From UBA6170 sp942491385 (GTDB lineage Bacteria > Chloroflexota > Anaerolineae > Anaerolineales > Anaerolineaceae): a DNA stretch of 64,000 nt. Shown here in pieces: positions 17,896 through 28,765 of the stretch (positions are counted from its first letter, which is position 1; the number at the start of each line of letters is the position of its first letter). The stretch is from NCBI GenBank assembly GCA_942491385.1, contig CALOAF010000005.1, positions 372,001 to 436,000 on the forward strand, read 5' to 3'. Below the pieces are notes generated by a model. It made no database searches, was not told the origin of the DNA, and saw nothing but the letters and a program-made list of their open reading frames with translations. The position numbers and the translations under genes are program-made.

Positions 17896-20800
17896 TTATT
17901 TGAAAATCAGTGGCAAGTAGATTTTCATAGCCGGGTGAACTGTAATTGTCACCGTAGCTGTATCCACATACTCACTGGTCGGCATTGGAATGCCTAACAG
18001 GTAATATGTGAAACTATCTTCGCCATAGAAGCCAGTATCAGGAGTATAAGTAAAAGATCCATCCTGATTCAGCACCAACGCACCGTGCATTGGCTCATCT
18101 TTGACATCCACAAAAATGGCGTCTGTCGGATCTGCATCAAAGTCGTTCTCTAACACACCCGGTGCAGGCACATCCAGAACCATATCCTGTAAGGTATCAT
18201 AGAAATCATCAGTTGCTACAGGTGGGTCATTGACGTTAATTACGTTGATCGTGATCGTCCCTTCTTCACTGGTAAGCATCCCATCACTGACAGTGAAGGT
18301 AAAGCTGTCGATACCGTAGAAGTCGTCATCAGGGGTGTAGATCAGATCAGGAGCTGTTCCCGTCAGAGTACCGTGAGCAGGATCATTGACCATCCAGGTT
18401 AAAGTACCATCAGGATAGGTATCTGATCCGGTTAAAGTGATGGGTAAAGCTGTATTTTCTAAGGTTTCCAAATTCTGATCATCTGCAACAGGTCGGTCGT
18501 TCACCATGAAGGCAGCCGAAGCGATTTCTTCCATCGCTCCAATGCTTTCTGGCGTATGCATAACCTCATTGAGGATCGTCTCGCCTAAGGTCAAACCAGA
18601 ATCGACAGTTACCTGGAAGGTGATTACTGTTGGTGGCGCAGGCACCAATGCCCAGTCGAAACAAATGGCAGAACCATCTGCGATTGATAATTCTGTATCA
18701 TTGTAACTGACTAGCGTTCCTACTGTACCATCTACATTCTCAACACCAATCGTTCCACTGGCCACATCGAAAAATCCTGGTGTAATATTGTCATAAGCAA
18801 ACACGATTTCATAAGCACCTGCTGCATCATCTGGTTGCAAGAAGTAGCCAATTTCCACGTCCATTGTTTTGGTTGGATCATCAAAAAGGTTGATATCATC
18901 ATACTCAATTACAGCAAAAGAACTAGTGTCCCCAACCATTGTTACACCCTTATTCGTAGCAGCATCGTAGGTTACTTCAAAATCATCCCAGAATAATGCC
19001 ATCAGATTGTTTGGAGCGACTGGATCTGGAATGTTTGCATTCGGGAAGCCATATGCTGTCATGTCAAAACCGGTGTAAGCATCATCTGTGAATTCCATCC
19101 CAATGTAGTCTATACCGTAATAATTGAACGGGGCGTATGTAGCAAATGCTCCATACCATAAACCATCACCGAAAATTGCACTACTTGCGCTGAAACCATA
19201 AGTTGTGGTTTTCCAATCCAAATATGCGTCGGTAGGATCCCCATCAGCCATGATCGCCAGTGTACAATTGGGATCTACAAAACTGGTTGTGGCAACATAA
19301 TCCCGAACACTGGAATCAACCATTCCTGTCCATTGGATCGCATTTGTACCGGCATCATAGGTTGCACCACCGGTTACAGAATCGGCAACGTAGGTGACAC
19401 CATCTGGCAACACATCATTGATTGAATACTCTACTGGTTCAGTTGTTAAATTCGAGATTTCAATGCTATATGTAACCGTATCTCCAGCATCTGCTGTTTC
19501 TACATCCACTTTCTTAACAACGTCATCGGTTTTCCTGATCACATCGACTTCCGTAGTGCCCAGATTGACAACATAGGCTGCATCGGCATACGTATCAATC
19601 AAACCGTATAAGCGATCACCCTCTTCTGTGTCAATATCGTGCCACAAAACTTCCATTTCAAATGGCACTCCGGCACCATTCGACTCAGGTCCATTTACAG
19701 TCATGGTAGCGGGATCAACAGATTGTATGGAACAACACCGATCATAAGAGTGATATCATCAGTGTCGCAGAACCAGAACCTTGCCAGTTCTGAACCAAGA
19801 CCCACAATCATCATAGAAAGGAATGGCAAGCCCCAATCTCAAGTATTCAAAGGCAGTCCCAGTGGCACTGGCTTCATATTGTTCATCTGCTGAAGGCAAA
19901 CCATCTCCATTGATATCAAAGCCCCAGAAGATATCCAAATCTACTGCGGTGGTTGCTGTAATTTCAGCCACTAAACGTGCGGCGCCAGCATCCATAGGAA
20001 TGAAAGTTGTATACAACACCTGGGATAAATCATCATACGCTTCACCGTTGGTTGGGTCTCCAGCTAATTCAATTTCGTTCAAATCGCCTTTTACAAAACC
20101 ATAGGTATCTATCGTCAGATCAGTGATTTCAATGGCACTACCAGATCTTCGATAAGACTGTGCCACCGGCGTCACGATGGACTTCAAACTGAATAAAACC
20201 AGGAATATTTCCTGTTGCCGGCAAAATCGCCGCAGGAATCGTGACATCAGATATCGGTTTTCCAACTGAATGTACATCATCTGTGTCGAATGAAATCGTT
20301 ACAAATTGCCATTCATCTGGCGTGAGAGCGCTAACATCTGCTGTAAAGGTAACGACTTGTGTTGCATCAGCTAGCGATGGCGAAATTGGATGGGGTAACT
20401 GTCATTACCATGCAGGAGCATCAACTGCAAGTTGCAGCTACGCCAGCGACACTCGTTAAACGTGCGTGTCCAGCTACATTCACCAACACAGGCATTATTC
20501 TGTAAACTGGCAATATTTAATGTTTTAGGATCACCATCCAAAGATGGGTCAGCTGCAACAAAATTTGCATAGGTTTCATTCAATACCAGGCCAGTTAACC
20601 CTGCTTTGGTTAAGTCAACCCGACCTGAACCGAAATCAAAAAAATCGGCCGGTGTATCCATGTCCTTTTAATAGATCATTTGTTTGGCAAGTTAACAGGT
20701 GATGGCTGACTTAATTTCAGCATGCTGACCAGGTGGTTGAAAAAGACCTTTCATCAATGAGAGGCGCCAGCCCCATGCTGTGTGCGGAGAGGACATTGAA

Positions 20801-22671
20801 GTACCCTGGTAAAGTTCTGCTTCCGTATTTCCATCATTATCGACCACAAAATCAGCAACGGCTGCCAAAATTTCCAGTCCAGGAGCAGTAATTTCTGGTT
20901 TCAACACCTCAAAATTATTGGCAGACGGTCCTCTGAATGAAAAATCAGCTTTAATATCTCCCCAATCTGTATTCGTGAATCGACCGAAATCGGACATATC
21001 AATTAATACAGGCGAATTGGTATCAACCCAACTTTCAAACACTTGAGCATCAGCCGAAGATAAATAAAGAAAACCTGCTGGCAATGTAGCTGTGTCTAAT
21101 CCACCCATCGATAATGGTGGTCGATGATCAGCGTATACCAACATACCTACCGCACCTGCAGCCTGTGCATTGGCAAGTTTATCGGCAAATGCACAAATAC
21201 CACGTTTGATCAAGGCAACATCACCAGCAAAAAAATCTGCCGGGAAAGCACTACAACCCTCACGATTATCAGCATAATTGGCCGCAGTGCTGGCTGTGTC
21301 TTGTCCAGCCGAATTGGTTAATTCAACATTGCTAATGTTGAAAAAGGCACCAGACACTAGGAATAGTGAGCCATATCAACATAAGTCGCACTGCTGGTTC
21401 ATCAACTTCAACCTCATATCCAAAAATTACGATCATGGCTGTTCGCAACCACAACTGTCATCACGATGGAGCTTTATAAACATGTGGAATTTCCATCAGT
21501 TGTTGGTTCAGTCTGCAAATTCCTGCGGAAGCAGCAGCTAGAATTCCAGCATCTAACGCTTCCAACATAGCTAATTCGACTGCGTTTGCATATGGATTGA
21601 CTCCACTATTCGGTCCAATGGAGTAATTGATAACATCCACGCCATCAATTACAGCCTGTTCTACAGCCTCTACAGAATAAGTATTCGGACAACCACCTGG
21701 ATCACAGACATCGTATGCGATTATTTGTGCATGTGGAGCAACACCAGAGATGTAGTTAAATCCACACCCATTGTAATCAGACCTCACAGGTAGTTACCTG
21801 CTGTGGTGGTAGCTGTGTGTGAACCATGATGCATGCGCATCTTCACCTGAACCGCTTCATCCTCTTCGGTATACGCATAAGCACCGACCAGTTTATCATT
21901 ACAGGCGGAAGTATAATTCGTTGGATCTGTAGCACACAAACCTAAATAATCACCTTCTCCTAGAGGATTGGTATGGTCATATAAATCACCACCAATATCA
22001 GCAAAGAAGGGTGATCCATATTAATACCCGTGTCCAAAATACCTGCAAGTACACCTTCACCTTTTGAGACAAAATCTTCTGGAGTTCTGGTGTACCTTCC
22101 CAAATTGTATCCGCGCCGATAAAACCAGGCCTGACATCTGTATTGATTTGCCAGATTTCGTTGGGATACACACCTGTAACACCATGCTAATGTTTTGATA
22201 ACATTGGCTGCTTCTTTAGCCGTCATCTTGGCAGCTGATACACCATTTAAGATCACATCATAACGATAACCGATCTGCCAGTTTTCTACCAACCGTACTG
22301 ATTCCAGCGCTATCAATGAACCTGTCATGTTCGTCTTTTCTAAGAAATTTCAAATAAGATTTTGCCACCGGCGAGATCGATTCCAATTTGGCTATTTCAT
22401 CAGTCTGTTCAATGTTTTCAGTTTCTGAAACTTCACGTTCAACGGAAGCCAAAGAATGTTTTTCAAACAGAATAATAAACTGTCTGCTTTGGAAACACTT
22501 TGAACCCAAGCTAATTCGGCAGGTATCTGGCTCAACAGCTTTCTCCCATTTTACGCTACCTGTAGGTTGTGGTGCATCACCTGTGGGTTGTGGTGTTTGT
22601 GCAGTGGCTGGAGATACAACCATGGTTAACACCATCAAAACAACAAATATTTTAAATATATTTCGTTTCAT
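17896..22671 (-). pseudogene. Second secreted subtilase (S8) with PA domain, DUF11-like and Ig-like repeats; multiply frameshifted
   Basis: A paralogue of the protease at 13220, about 1590 codons if repaired. The signal peptide starts MKRNIFKIFVVLMVL at 22671 (RBS GAGGGAG; an upstream TTG at 22686 is less likely). Pieces in order: propeptide (22671 to about 22200), Asp in AGILDTGINMDHPS (about 22010), His in MHHGSHTATTTAG (about 21810), the VINYSIGPNSG region, PA domain (21357 to about 21000), Ser in YQGTSMSSPH (about 20800), a beta domain, a DUF11-like domain (TYSIEISNLTTEPVEY), Ig-like repeats, and the C-terminus MKIYLPLIFK. Frame changes occur near 22290, 22170, 21975, 21785, 21500, 21360, 20750-20660, 20440, 20145 and 19730. 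The 3' 1.8 kb is intact. The right frame stays stop-free between breaks, so dense indel error or very recent decay are both possible. Confidence 0.88.
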
Positions 22672-22897
22672 TTTAGTCTCCCTCAAAATAAATTGACTTA
22701 CTTTCCCTATTCAATACTTTCATTGCCAAAGAATTTTTCAACTTTCTTTGCACCTCCTTAATTTCATGTGGTTATTGAAAACAAAAAATTGAAAAACATT
22801 CATTGTTGATTTTTTTCTAAAATTTCAACAACGAATCTTTTTCATTGAATAAAATATAACGTAAACATCATTTACTAACATGTAACTTATAATTAAT
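22672..22897 (-). promoter_or_regulatory. Conserved leader upstream of protease 2
   Basis: This 226-nt leader is the counterpart of 17432-17663. It has the same ordered blocks, including TTGTTGA and TCAACAA arms separated by about 16 nt. Conservation of untranslated sequence between the paralogues suggests either recent duplication or a functional 5' UTR. Confidence 0.55.
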
Positions 22898-22925
22898 AGT
22901 ATAGTGAACAAAAGCTCTCTGTCAA
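22898..22925 (-). promoter_or_regulatory. Sigma-70 type promoter of protease 2
   Basis: Read leftward: -35 TTGACA (22925-22920), 16-nt spacer, -10 TATACT (22903-22898). Boxes and spacing are identical to the protease 1 promoter, but the spacer is not palindromic. Confidence 0.75.
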
Positions 22926-22991
22926 CCTTTAACAGGTAAAAAAGTTGATAATTTACAGTTGAAAGTCGGGAATGAGAGTGTAGGGTTCAGA

Positions 22992-23022
22992 GGTTAGGTT
23001 TTAGGTTTTAGGTTTTAGGTTT
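22992..23022. repeat. Short tandem repeat of a 7-mer (GGTTTTA)
   Basis: Three full GGTTTTA units and two partial ones lie in the spacer between the second protease promoter and the SLC13 permease gene. Nothing else is seen in 22926-23120 apart from this tract. Confidence 0.8.
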
Positions 23023-23136
23023 CAACTAAATTCTAAATCCTGAATCCTCAATACTCATCAATGTTATACTCAAAATGTGAAAAAATCTTCCTGGAATCAT
23101 CTCATAAAAACCTATTTTTTTTAAGGTAAATCCTCT

Positions 23137-24948
23137 TTGACACCTGAACTCATCATTACCCTGATCATACTGGCTGCTGCCATTGTTCTTTTTCTGAGCG
23201 AACGTTTAACCGTCGATCTGGTAGCGCTGCTGGTACTGGTGGCTCTTGGGTTAAGTCGTGTGCTGACCGCCGAGGAAGTGTTCTCCGGGTTATCCGATAC
23301 AGCTGTGATCACCATTCTGGCCATCTTTGTGCTGGCGCATAGTTTGGAAGTAACCGGTATAGCGGATAAAATGGGTGACCTGATTTTGCGCATGTCCGGA
23401 AAAAGTGAAGCCCGCCTGATCGCTGCGTTGATGAGTGTCTCTGCGTTTATGTCTCTTTTTATGAATAATATTGCTGTCGCATCCATCCTGTTGCCAGCCA
23501 CAGCAACTGTCGCCCGTCAATCAGGCATCAGAATTTCGCGCCTGCTCATCCCCCTGGCGTTTGGCACCCTACTGGGCGGTTCAGCCACCCTATTCACCAC
23601 CACGAACATTGTGGTCAGTGGCATTCTCAAAGATCAAGGTTACCAGGGTTTTGGTGTGCTTGATTTTGCTCCGGTAGGTTTACCGGTGACCATTTTAGGG
23701 ATTGCTTTTATGGTTCTTCTGGGAAGGCATCTTCTTCCTAAAGAAAAACCGGGTGAACGGGAAGAAATTTTAAAACAGGCCGAAAATGATTTGATAAGCA
23801 CCTACCGATTAAGAGATAGTTTATTTAAAGCGCGCATTCCTGTTGCCTCCAGCTTGATTGGGAACAATCTGGCTAAAAGTTCCCTGCGTGAAAAATATAA
23901 TCTCAACGTGGTCGCCATTGAACGTAACAGCGAGAATATACTGGCTCCCGCACCTGATTTTGTGATCCAGGAGGGGGATATATTACTCCTTGAAGGGCGT
24001 ATTGAGGAATTTAAAAAATTGGATGTAGAACCCTATCTTGAAATTCAACCCCTGCCTGACTATCACGAACGAGATCTGGAATCCAAGGACATTTTGATTC
24101 TGGAAATAGCCCTGACACCCCGCTCGCAGCTCATCGGCTATACCTTGAAAGAAACCCATTTTCGGGAGAAATTTGGCATGCTGGTGCTGGCTGTTTGGAA
24201 CGGTCAAAGAACCATTCGAACCGGGCTGTCAAATTTAAAACTTTCTTACGGGGATGCCCTCCTCCTTCAAGGACCTCGTGATCGCTTACCCATGCTGCGC
24301 GCATCCAATGAATTGATTGTGTTGAGTTCCGAAGTCAATCCCCTCAAGAAATCTACAAAAAAGGCACCTTTGGCTTTGGGAATTTTTGCGATTACCATAG
24401 CTCTGGCAGCCTCAGGGATTTTTTCGGTCGGCGAAGTAATGTTAGCCGGGGCATTGTTGATGGTGATCATGAACGTACTGACCATGGAACAAGCTTATCG
24501 GGTGATCGATTGGCGTATCATTTTTCTGGTAGCTGGTATGTTACCGTTAGGCTTGGCTATGACCAAAACGGGAGCTACAGCTTTGTTCGCCAATGTGTTA
24601 ACCAGCACTTTGGGGCCTTTTGGACCGCACATGCTCCTGCTCGGACTGTTGATACTAACCGTATTGTTATCCCAAGTGATTAAAGGCGCAGCGGTTTCAG
24701 CAGTCATCGCTCCCATCGCCATCCAGGCTGCCGTGCAAATCGGCGTCGACCCACGTTCTATGGCCATGGGAGTCGCACTGGCTACATCCATGGCTTTCAT
24801 TACCCCGCTGGGTCACCCGGTGAACATTTTGATGCTGGGGCCGGGCGGTTATAATTTTCGAGATTTCTTCAAAGTTGGCTTACCCCTAACGATTTTGTTG
24901 TTCATCCTGGTGCTCTTTTTACTACCTGTCTTTTGGCCATTTTCGTAA
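23137..24948 (+). CDS. SLC13/DASS family permease with two TrkA-C (RCK-C) domains
   Basis: A 603-aa integral membrane transporter. An N-terminal block of helices (about 1-205) contains the MSVSAFMSLFMNNIAVASI motif typical of SLC13/ArsB-like anion carriers. A cytoplasmic insert (about 215-405) holds two RCK-C domains (VIEGDILLLEG-like and YGDALLLQGPRD segments), and a second helix block ends with ATSMAFITPLGHPVNIL. Such proteins move sulfate, dicarboxylates or other anions; the RCK-C domains suggest ligand gating. The start is a TTG at 23137 with AAGG upstream; no better ATG lies nearby. It is convergent with the ABC-F gene, 7 bp away. Exact substrate unknown. Confidence 0.88.
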   Translation: MTPELIITLIILAAAIVLFLSERLTVDLVALLVLVALGLSRVLTAEEVFSGLSDTAVITILAIFVLAHSLEVTGIADKMGDLILRMSGKSEARLIAALMSVSAFMSLFMNNIAVASILLPATATVARQSGIRISRLLIPLAFGTLLGGSATLFTTTNIVVSGILKDQGYQGFGVLDFAPVGLPVTILGIAFMVLLGRHLLPKEKPGEREEILKQAENDLISTYRLRDSLFKARIPVASSLIGNNLAKSSLREKYNLNVVAIERNSENILAPAPDFVIQEGDILLLEGRIEEFKKLDVEPYLEIQPLPDYHERDLESKDILILEIALTPRSQLIGYTLKETHFREKFGMLVLAVWNGQRTIRTGLSNLKLSYGDALLLQGPRDRLPMLRASNELIVLSSEVNPLKKSTKKAPLALGIFAITIALAASGIFSVGEVMLAGALLMVIMNVLTMEQAYRVIDWRIIFLVAGMLPLGLAMTKTGATALFANVLTSTLGPFGPHMLLLGLLILTVLLSQVIKGAAVSAVIAPIAIQAAVQIGVDPRSMAMGVALATSMAFITPLGHPVNILMLGPGGYNFRDFFKVGLPLTILLFILVLFLLPVFWPFS

Positions 24949-24955
24949 ATTACGC

Positions 24956-26875
24956 CTACTCCAATTGCTTCGCCAGATCTTCCCAATGCTGCATCTGCTC
25001 AGAAAGAACAGATTGTAATTTGGAATAATCCTGCCCTAACTGCACCACTTTCCCGGCATCGTCGGGTGGGTTCTGCAATGCCGATTCAATGGCAGAGATA
25101 TCAGCTTCCAGTTGAGAGATCTGTGCTTCCACTGCATGCATGCGTTTCTGCAACCTCTGCATTTCATTTTTAGAAAGGCCTGGGATTTGTTCTATTTTGC
25201 TGGTTTTCAGTGCGATTGTTTGTTCTTTTTTCTGATCTTTTCCATTTTCTGCGGTCACTTCATTTTGCAGCCAAACCTTGTACTCGCTATAACTGCCTTC
25301 AAAAACTCTCAACCAGGATTGATCCGGAACAACTTCCCAGATTTGGGATGCCAGGGCATCAATCAAAAAACGGTCATGTGAGACCAGTAGAATAGTGCCG
25401 TTAAATTCCGCCAGCATGGTTTGCAGTATCTCTTGCGAGGGTAAATCCAGATGGTTGGTGGGTTCGTCCAGTAATAATAAATTCGCTCCCTGCAAAGCCA
25501 GAATCGCCAAAGCCAGACGTCCCCGTTCACCACCAGACAATAATTCCACCGTCTTAAAAACATCTTCGCCCGTGAAGAGGAACTTGGCCAGATAATCCCG
25601 AATTTGAGATTGCAGCCACTGTGGCATGACCGCTCTGATTTCTTCCATCAGACTGCGTTCCGCGATCAACCCTTCATGCGCCTGAGCAAAGTAGCCAATT
25701 TTCAAACTGGCACCCAGGGTCACCTCTCCACCATAAGCCGGGATTTGTTCCAGAATCATCTTGAGAAAGGTGGTTTTCCCCGCACCGTTAGGCCCAATGA
25801 TGGCTGCACAATCCCTGCGCTTTAACAACAGATCCGGCGCACTGAACAAAGGCCTGCCTTCATCCGCATATCCCACCTGTAAATCCTGGGTGCGTAACAC
25901 CAGCTCACCGGACCTTCCCGCTGCATCCAGTTGCATATGCATCTTCCGGCGTGTCGTTGGTGGAGGAGTAATTTTTGATTCTTCCAGCATTCGTTCCAGG
26001 CGTCTTCTGCGACCTTTTGCCTGGCGGGTATTTTGCCCGGCAATATTGCGACGAATATAATCCTCTTCTTTTTGAATAAATTCCTGTTGGGCTTCATATT
26101 CAGCCAGTCTTCTGGTATAGCGTGCGGTCCGTTGCACGAGGTAAGCACTGTAATTCCCACGATAGGTTTCCAGGGCGGGAGTCATCTCATAAATGGTTGT
26201 GGCAGTCTGATCAAGAAAATAGCGATCATGCGATACGATAATGATCGCGCTGTGCCAGTCTTTAAGGAAAGACTCAAGCCACTCCACCGCAGCAATATCC
26301 AAATGGTTAGTCGGTTCATCCAGCAAAAGCAAGTCTGGCGCTTCCAGTAAAATTTTTGCCAGATAGGCCCGGGTACGTTGCCCACCAGAGAGTTGTTGTA
26401 CTGGCCGATCCTCGTCCTCAGGCGAGAAACCCAGACCACTCAGCATCTGGTGAATGCGGATTTCAAAATCATACCCACCCAGATATTCAAAAGTTTGTTG
26501 CAGTTTGCCATAGGCTTCCATGATCTCTGCAGTTTTCTCGTGCGAATAGCTCATGTTTTCTTCCAGAGCGCGCAATTCTTTCTGCCGTATCAGCAGATCA
26601 TCAAAAACATGTAAGCACTCCTGCCATAAAGTGTGTTCCGAATGGAGCTGTGCCCGCTGCGGAAGATATCCCACTCGCACACCTTTGGCTACCTGTATCT
26701 GCCCCTCGGAAGGGCTTTCTTCCCCCACCAGGATGCGCAAAAGGGTGGTTTTTCCCACCCCATTCGAGCCAACAAGTCCGATGCGGTGGTTTTTGGAAAC
26801 ACTGAACGAAAGCTCCGAAAAAATTTCGACAGCGCCAAATGATTTGCCTAGATTGTTTACAGTTAAAACGCCCAT
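24956..26875 (-). CDS. ABC-F family ATPase (Uup/YdiF-like), ribosome-associated type
   Basis: A 639-aa soluble protein with two ABC domains and no membrane helices. NBD1 has Walker A GSNGVGKTT (about 36-44), signature LSGGQRTR and LLLLDEPTNHLD. NBD2 has GPNGAGKTT, LSGGERGR and LLLLDEPTNHLD. A linker rich in Arg and Gln (about 240-300) corresponds to the P-site tRNA interaction motif region. The C-terminal 80 residues form a coiled coil as in Uup and YdiF. ABC-F proteins act on the ribosome to rescue stalled states or protect it from antibiotics, or bind branched DNA (Uup). The sequence does not decide between these. Monocistronic, ATG at 26875. Confidence 0.92.
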   Translation of the reverse strand: MGVLTVNNLGKSFGAVEIFSELSFSVSKNHRIGLVGSNGVGKTTLLRILVGEESPSEGQIQVAKGVRVGYLPQRAQLHSEHTLWQECLHVFDDLLIRQKELRALEENMSYSHEKTAEIMEAYGKLQQTFEYLGGYDFEIRIHQMLSGLGFSPEDEDRPVQQLSGGQRTRAYLAKILLEAPDLLLLDEPTNHLDIAAVEWLESFLKDWHSAIIIVSHDRYFLDQTATTIYEMTPALETYRGNYSAYLVQRTARYTRRLAEYEAQQEFIQKEEDYIRRNIAGQNTRQAKGRRRRLERMLEESKITPPPTTRRKMHMQLDAAGRSGELVLRTQDLQVGYADEGRPLFSAPDLLLKRRDCAAIIGPNGAGKTTFLKMILEQIPAYGGEVTLGASLKIGYFAQAHEGLIAERSLMEEIRAVMPQWLQSQIRDYLAKFLFTGEDVFKTVELLSGGERGRLALAILALQGANLLLLDEPTNHLDLPSQEILQTMLAEFNGTILLVSHDRFLIDALASQIWEVVPDQSWLRVFEGSYSEYKVWLQNEVTAENGKDQKKEQTIALKTSKIEQIPGLSKNEMQRLQKRMHAVEAQISQLEADISAIESALQNPPDDAGKVVQLGQDYSKLQSVLSEQMQHWEDLAKQLE

Positions 26876-27529
26876 ACTTACTGGTATTTATCCTAAGATG
26901 ATTTCAGCGTTCATTATAACCGCTCAATTCTTTTCGTAATCATTGTATTCATCCTTAATATCCCAATTACTCCCCTTCCCAGCTATAATCTTTTTCAACA
27001 CGGTTCCTTCAGGGTTTTCCACAATCTATCATTATGAAATATCACTGCTGGCAATACCAGCGCGAAGAAAGATCCTTCTTTTTCCTCGGTAGGCGACAAT
27101 TTGATCTTATCTGTCATGTCATTAAATATCTGTTATTGTCCATGACAACTTCCGTTGATAATCTGGTGTTTGAACCCAATGCCAAATAATGGGGATGAAA
27201 CGAGAAAGGAACATTGATACAAAAGTATCCTGACAATTTCAAACATAACGAGCGCAAGAAACCAGTTTGGGAAGGTGACATAACACTCAATTATCGTGTA
27301 AGATATATTTGACTGAAAATCAAATTAAATCCAATGATATTTTCGAGGGGAAGAAATTGGGTAAAAGAAATCTTTCAATAATTAGCTGCTCATCCCACCC
27401 CTTGAAAATCAGCACACAAGCCAATCACTGTTGCTTTCAAATCATTTCACCCTAAAAACTTCAATTATATATATTGATTTGGTTCCAAAATTATTAGCGA
27501 TCCCTAGTTATTTACAAGAAGGAGTAGTA
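26876..27529. other. Long intergenic stretch with no recognised gene
   Basis: I see no supported gene, RNA or mobile element in these 654 bp. The last 15 bp hold the clear RBS AAGGAGTAGTA of the next gene. A weak TTGACT at about 27309 is a possible -35 without a good -10. It may contain decayed coding sequence. Confidence 0.4.
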
Positions 27530-28765
27530 ATGAAAACCAAAGTACTAATTATTTTATCAATCATCAGCTTCTTTTTTAGTTCCTGTACAAATGGGATGCC
27601 AGTTGAAGAAAAACTGCAGGATGTCCTTGATAAAGGCATAGCTAGATATGATATTCATGGAGTTTCAGCTACGGTTATTTTCCCGGATGGCGAATTTTGG
27701 AATGGAGTAAGCGGATTATCCCACGATACAGTACCCATGGATCCAATTATGCTTTTTGCCATTGGGAGTGTTACAAAAAATTTCATTGCCACTCTTACAC
27801 TAAAGTTGGTCGAAGATGAGGTATTATCCCTGGAAGATCCATTATCAAAGTGGCTTCCGAATTACCCCTATATTGATAGTCAAATAACAATCAGGCAACT
27901 ACTTAATCACACAAGTGGTATTTATAACTATTTTGATAATCAGAAAATCTGGGATGAATTGATGAGTGATAGAACGAGGTACTGGACACCTGAGGAAGTT
28001 TTGGAATATTTAGAACAACCATATTTTAAAGCTGGTGACGGTTGGCGTTATTCAAACACAAACTATTTACTGCTTGGGATGATCATCAATAAAGCCACTG
28101 GGTCAAACCTTTCCACTGAATTGAATAATCGTTTATTTAAACCTCTTGGTTTTTCTGATTTTTATCTCATTCAGGAGCAAACTCTTCCTGAAAATCAGGC
28201 TCATGTATATGGTGATAATTGGGATGGCCCTATTCGGGATGTCACTTTCCTACCACGAACATCGCATGATAGTATTACCTATGGTTCATCCGGAATCTTT
28301 ACTACATCTGAAAATCTAGCGCTCTGGTCTCATTCTCTTTTTGAAGGAAAAATACTAGAAGAACAATCGATGAATGAAATGCTCAATTTTGTTCAGTTTA
28401 AACCTGTTGCAAATATGAGAGCGTATGGGTTGGGTGTTGAGGAATTTACTCTAAAGGCGTCATCTGGCGAACGTGCGATCGGGCACGGAGGCGGAAATAT
28501 AGGGACGACAACTTATATGGTATATATCCCTGAACATCATGTCAGTGTTGTAGTTATGATCAACGCCTTTCCCAACGAAGGGGCCGATGAAATCACGAAA
28601 GGCTTGATTAAGGTAATCCTCAAAGATTTTAACGTTTATGGGGTATTGACATTAATAAAAGCAAACCCAGTGTATTTTATTGTTGCTGCCTTAGCAATAA
28701 TTTATTGGACAATTTTCTGGATAATAAGAATTAAAAGGAAAAAGAGGAGAAAACCTAACTTATAA
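27530..28765 (+). CDS. Lipoprotein serine hydrolase of the beta-lactamase class C / PBP family
   Basis: A 411-aa exported lipoprotein. Its N-terminus MKTKVLIILSIISFFFSSC gives a lipobox with Cys19. The catalytic motifs of the beta-lactamase/D-alanyl-D-alanine carboxypeptidase superfamily are present: SVTK at 80-83, YSN at 174-176 and HGG at 319-321. A single C-terminal helix (about 380-400) with a very basic tail follows, an unusual second anchor. Possible roles are cell-wall peptide hydrolysis, esterase or peptidase activity; the family is too broad to claim antibiotic resistance. ATG 27530 is chosen because of the strong RBS directly upstream; an in-frame start at 27431 adds 33 non-signal residues. 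The 3' end overlaps the convergent NTPase gene by 11 bp. Confidence 0.88.
   Translation: MKTKVLIILSIISFFFSSCTNGMPVEEKLQDVLDKGIARYDIHGVSATVIFPDGEFWNGVSGLSHDTVPMDPIMLFAIGSVTKNFIATLTLKLVEDEVLSLEDPLSKWLPNYPYIDSQITIRQLLNHTSGIYNYFDNQKIWDELMSDRTRYWTPEEVLEYLEQPYFKAGDGWRYSNTNYLLLGMIINKATGSNLSTELNNRLFKPLGFSDFYLIQEQTLPENQAHVYGDNWDGPIRDVTFLPRTSHDSITYGSSGIFTTSENLALWSHSLFEGKILEEQSMNEMLNFVQFKPVANMRAYGLGVEEFTLKASSGERAIGHGGGNIGTTTYMVYIPEHHVSVVVMINAFPNEGADEITKGLIKVILKDFNVYGVLTLIKANPVYFIVAALAIIYWTIFWIIRIKRKKRRKPNL

Noticed and set aside
22992..23022. GGTTTTA repeats as a telomere-like or CRISPR element
   Set aside because: Only about four short units, no spacers, no cas genes; most likely a slippage tract.
27530..28765. 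Antibiotic-resistance beta-lactamase
   Set aside because: Motifs SxxK/YxN/HGG are shared by many esterases and peptidases; the lipobox and C-terminal helix do not indicate a resistance enzyme.
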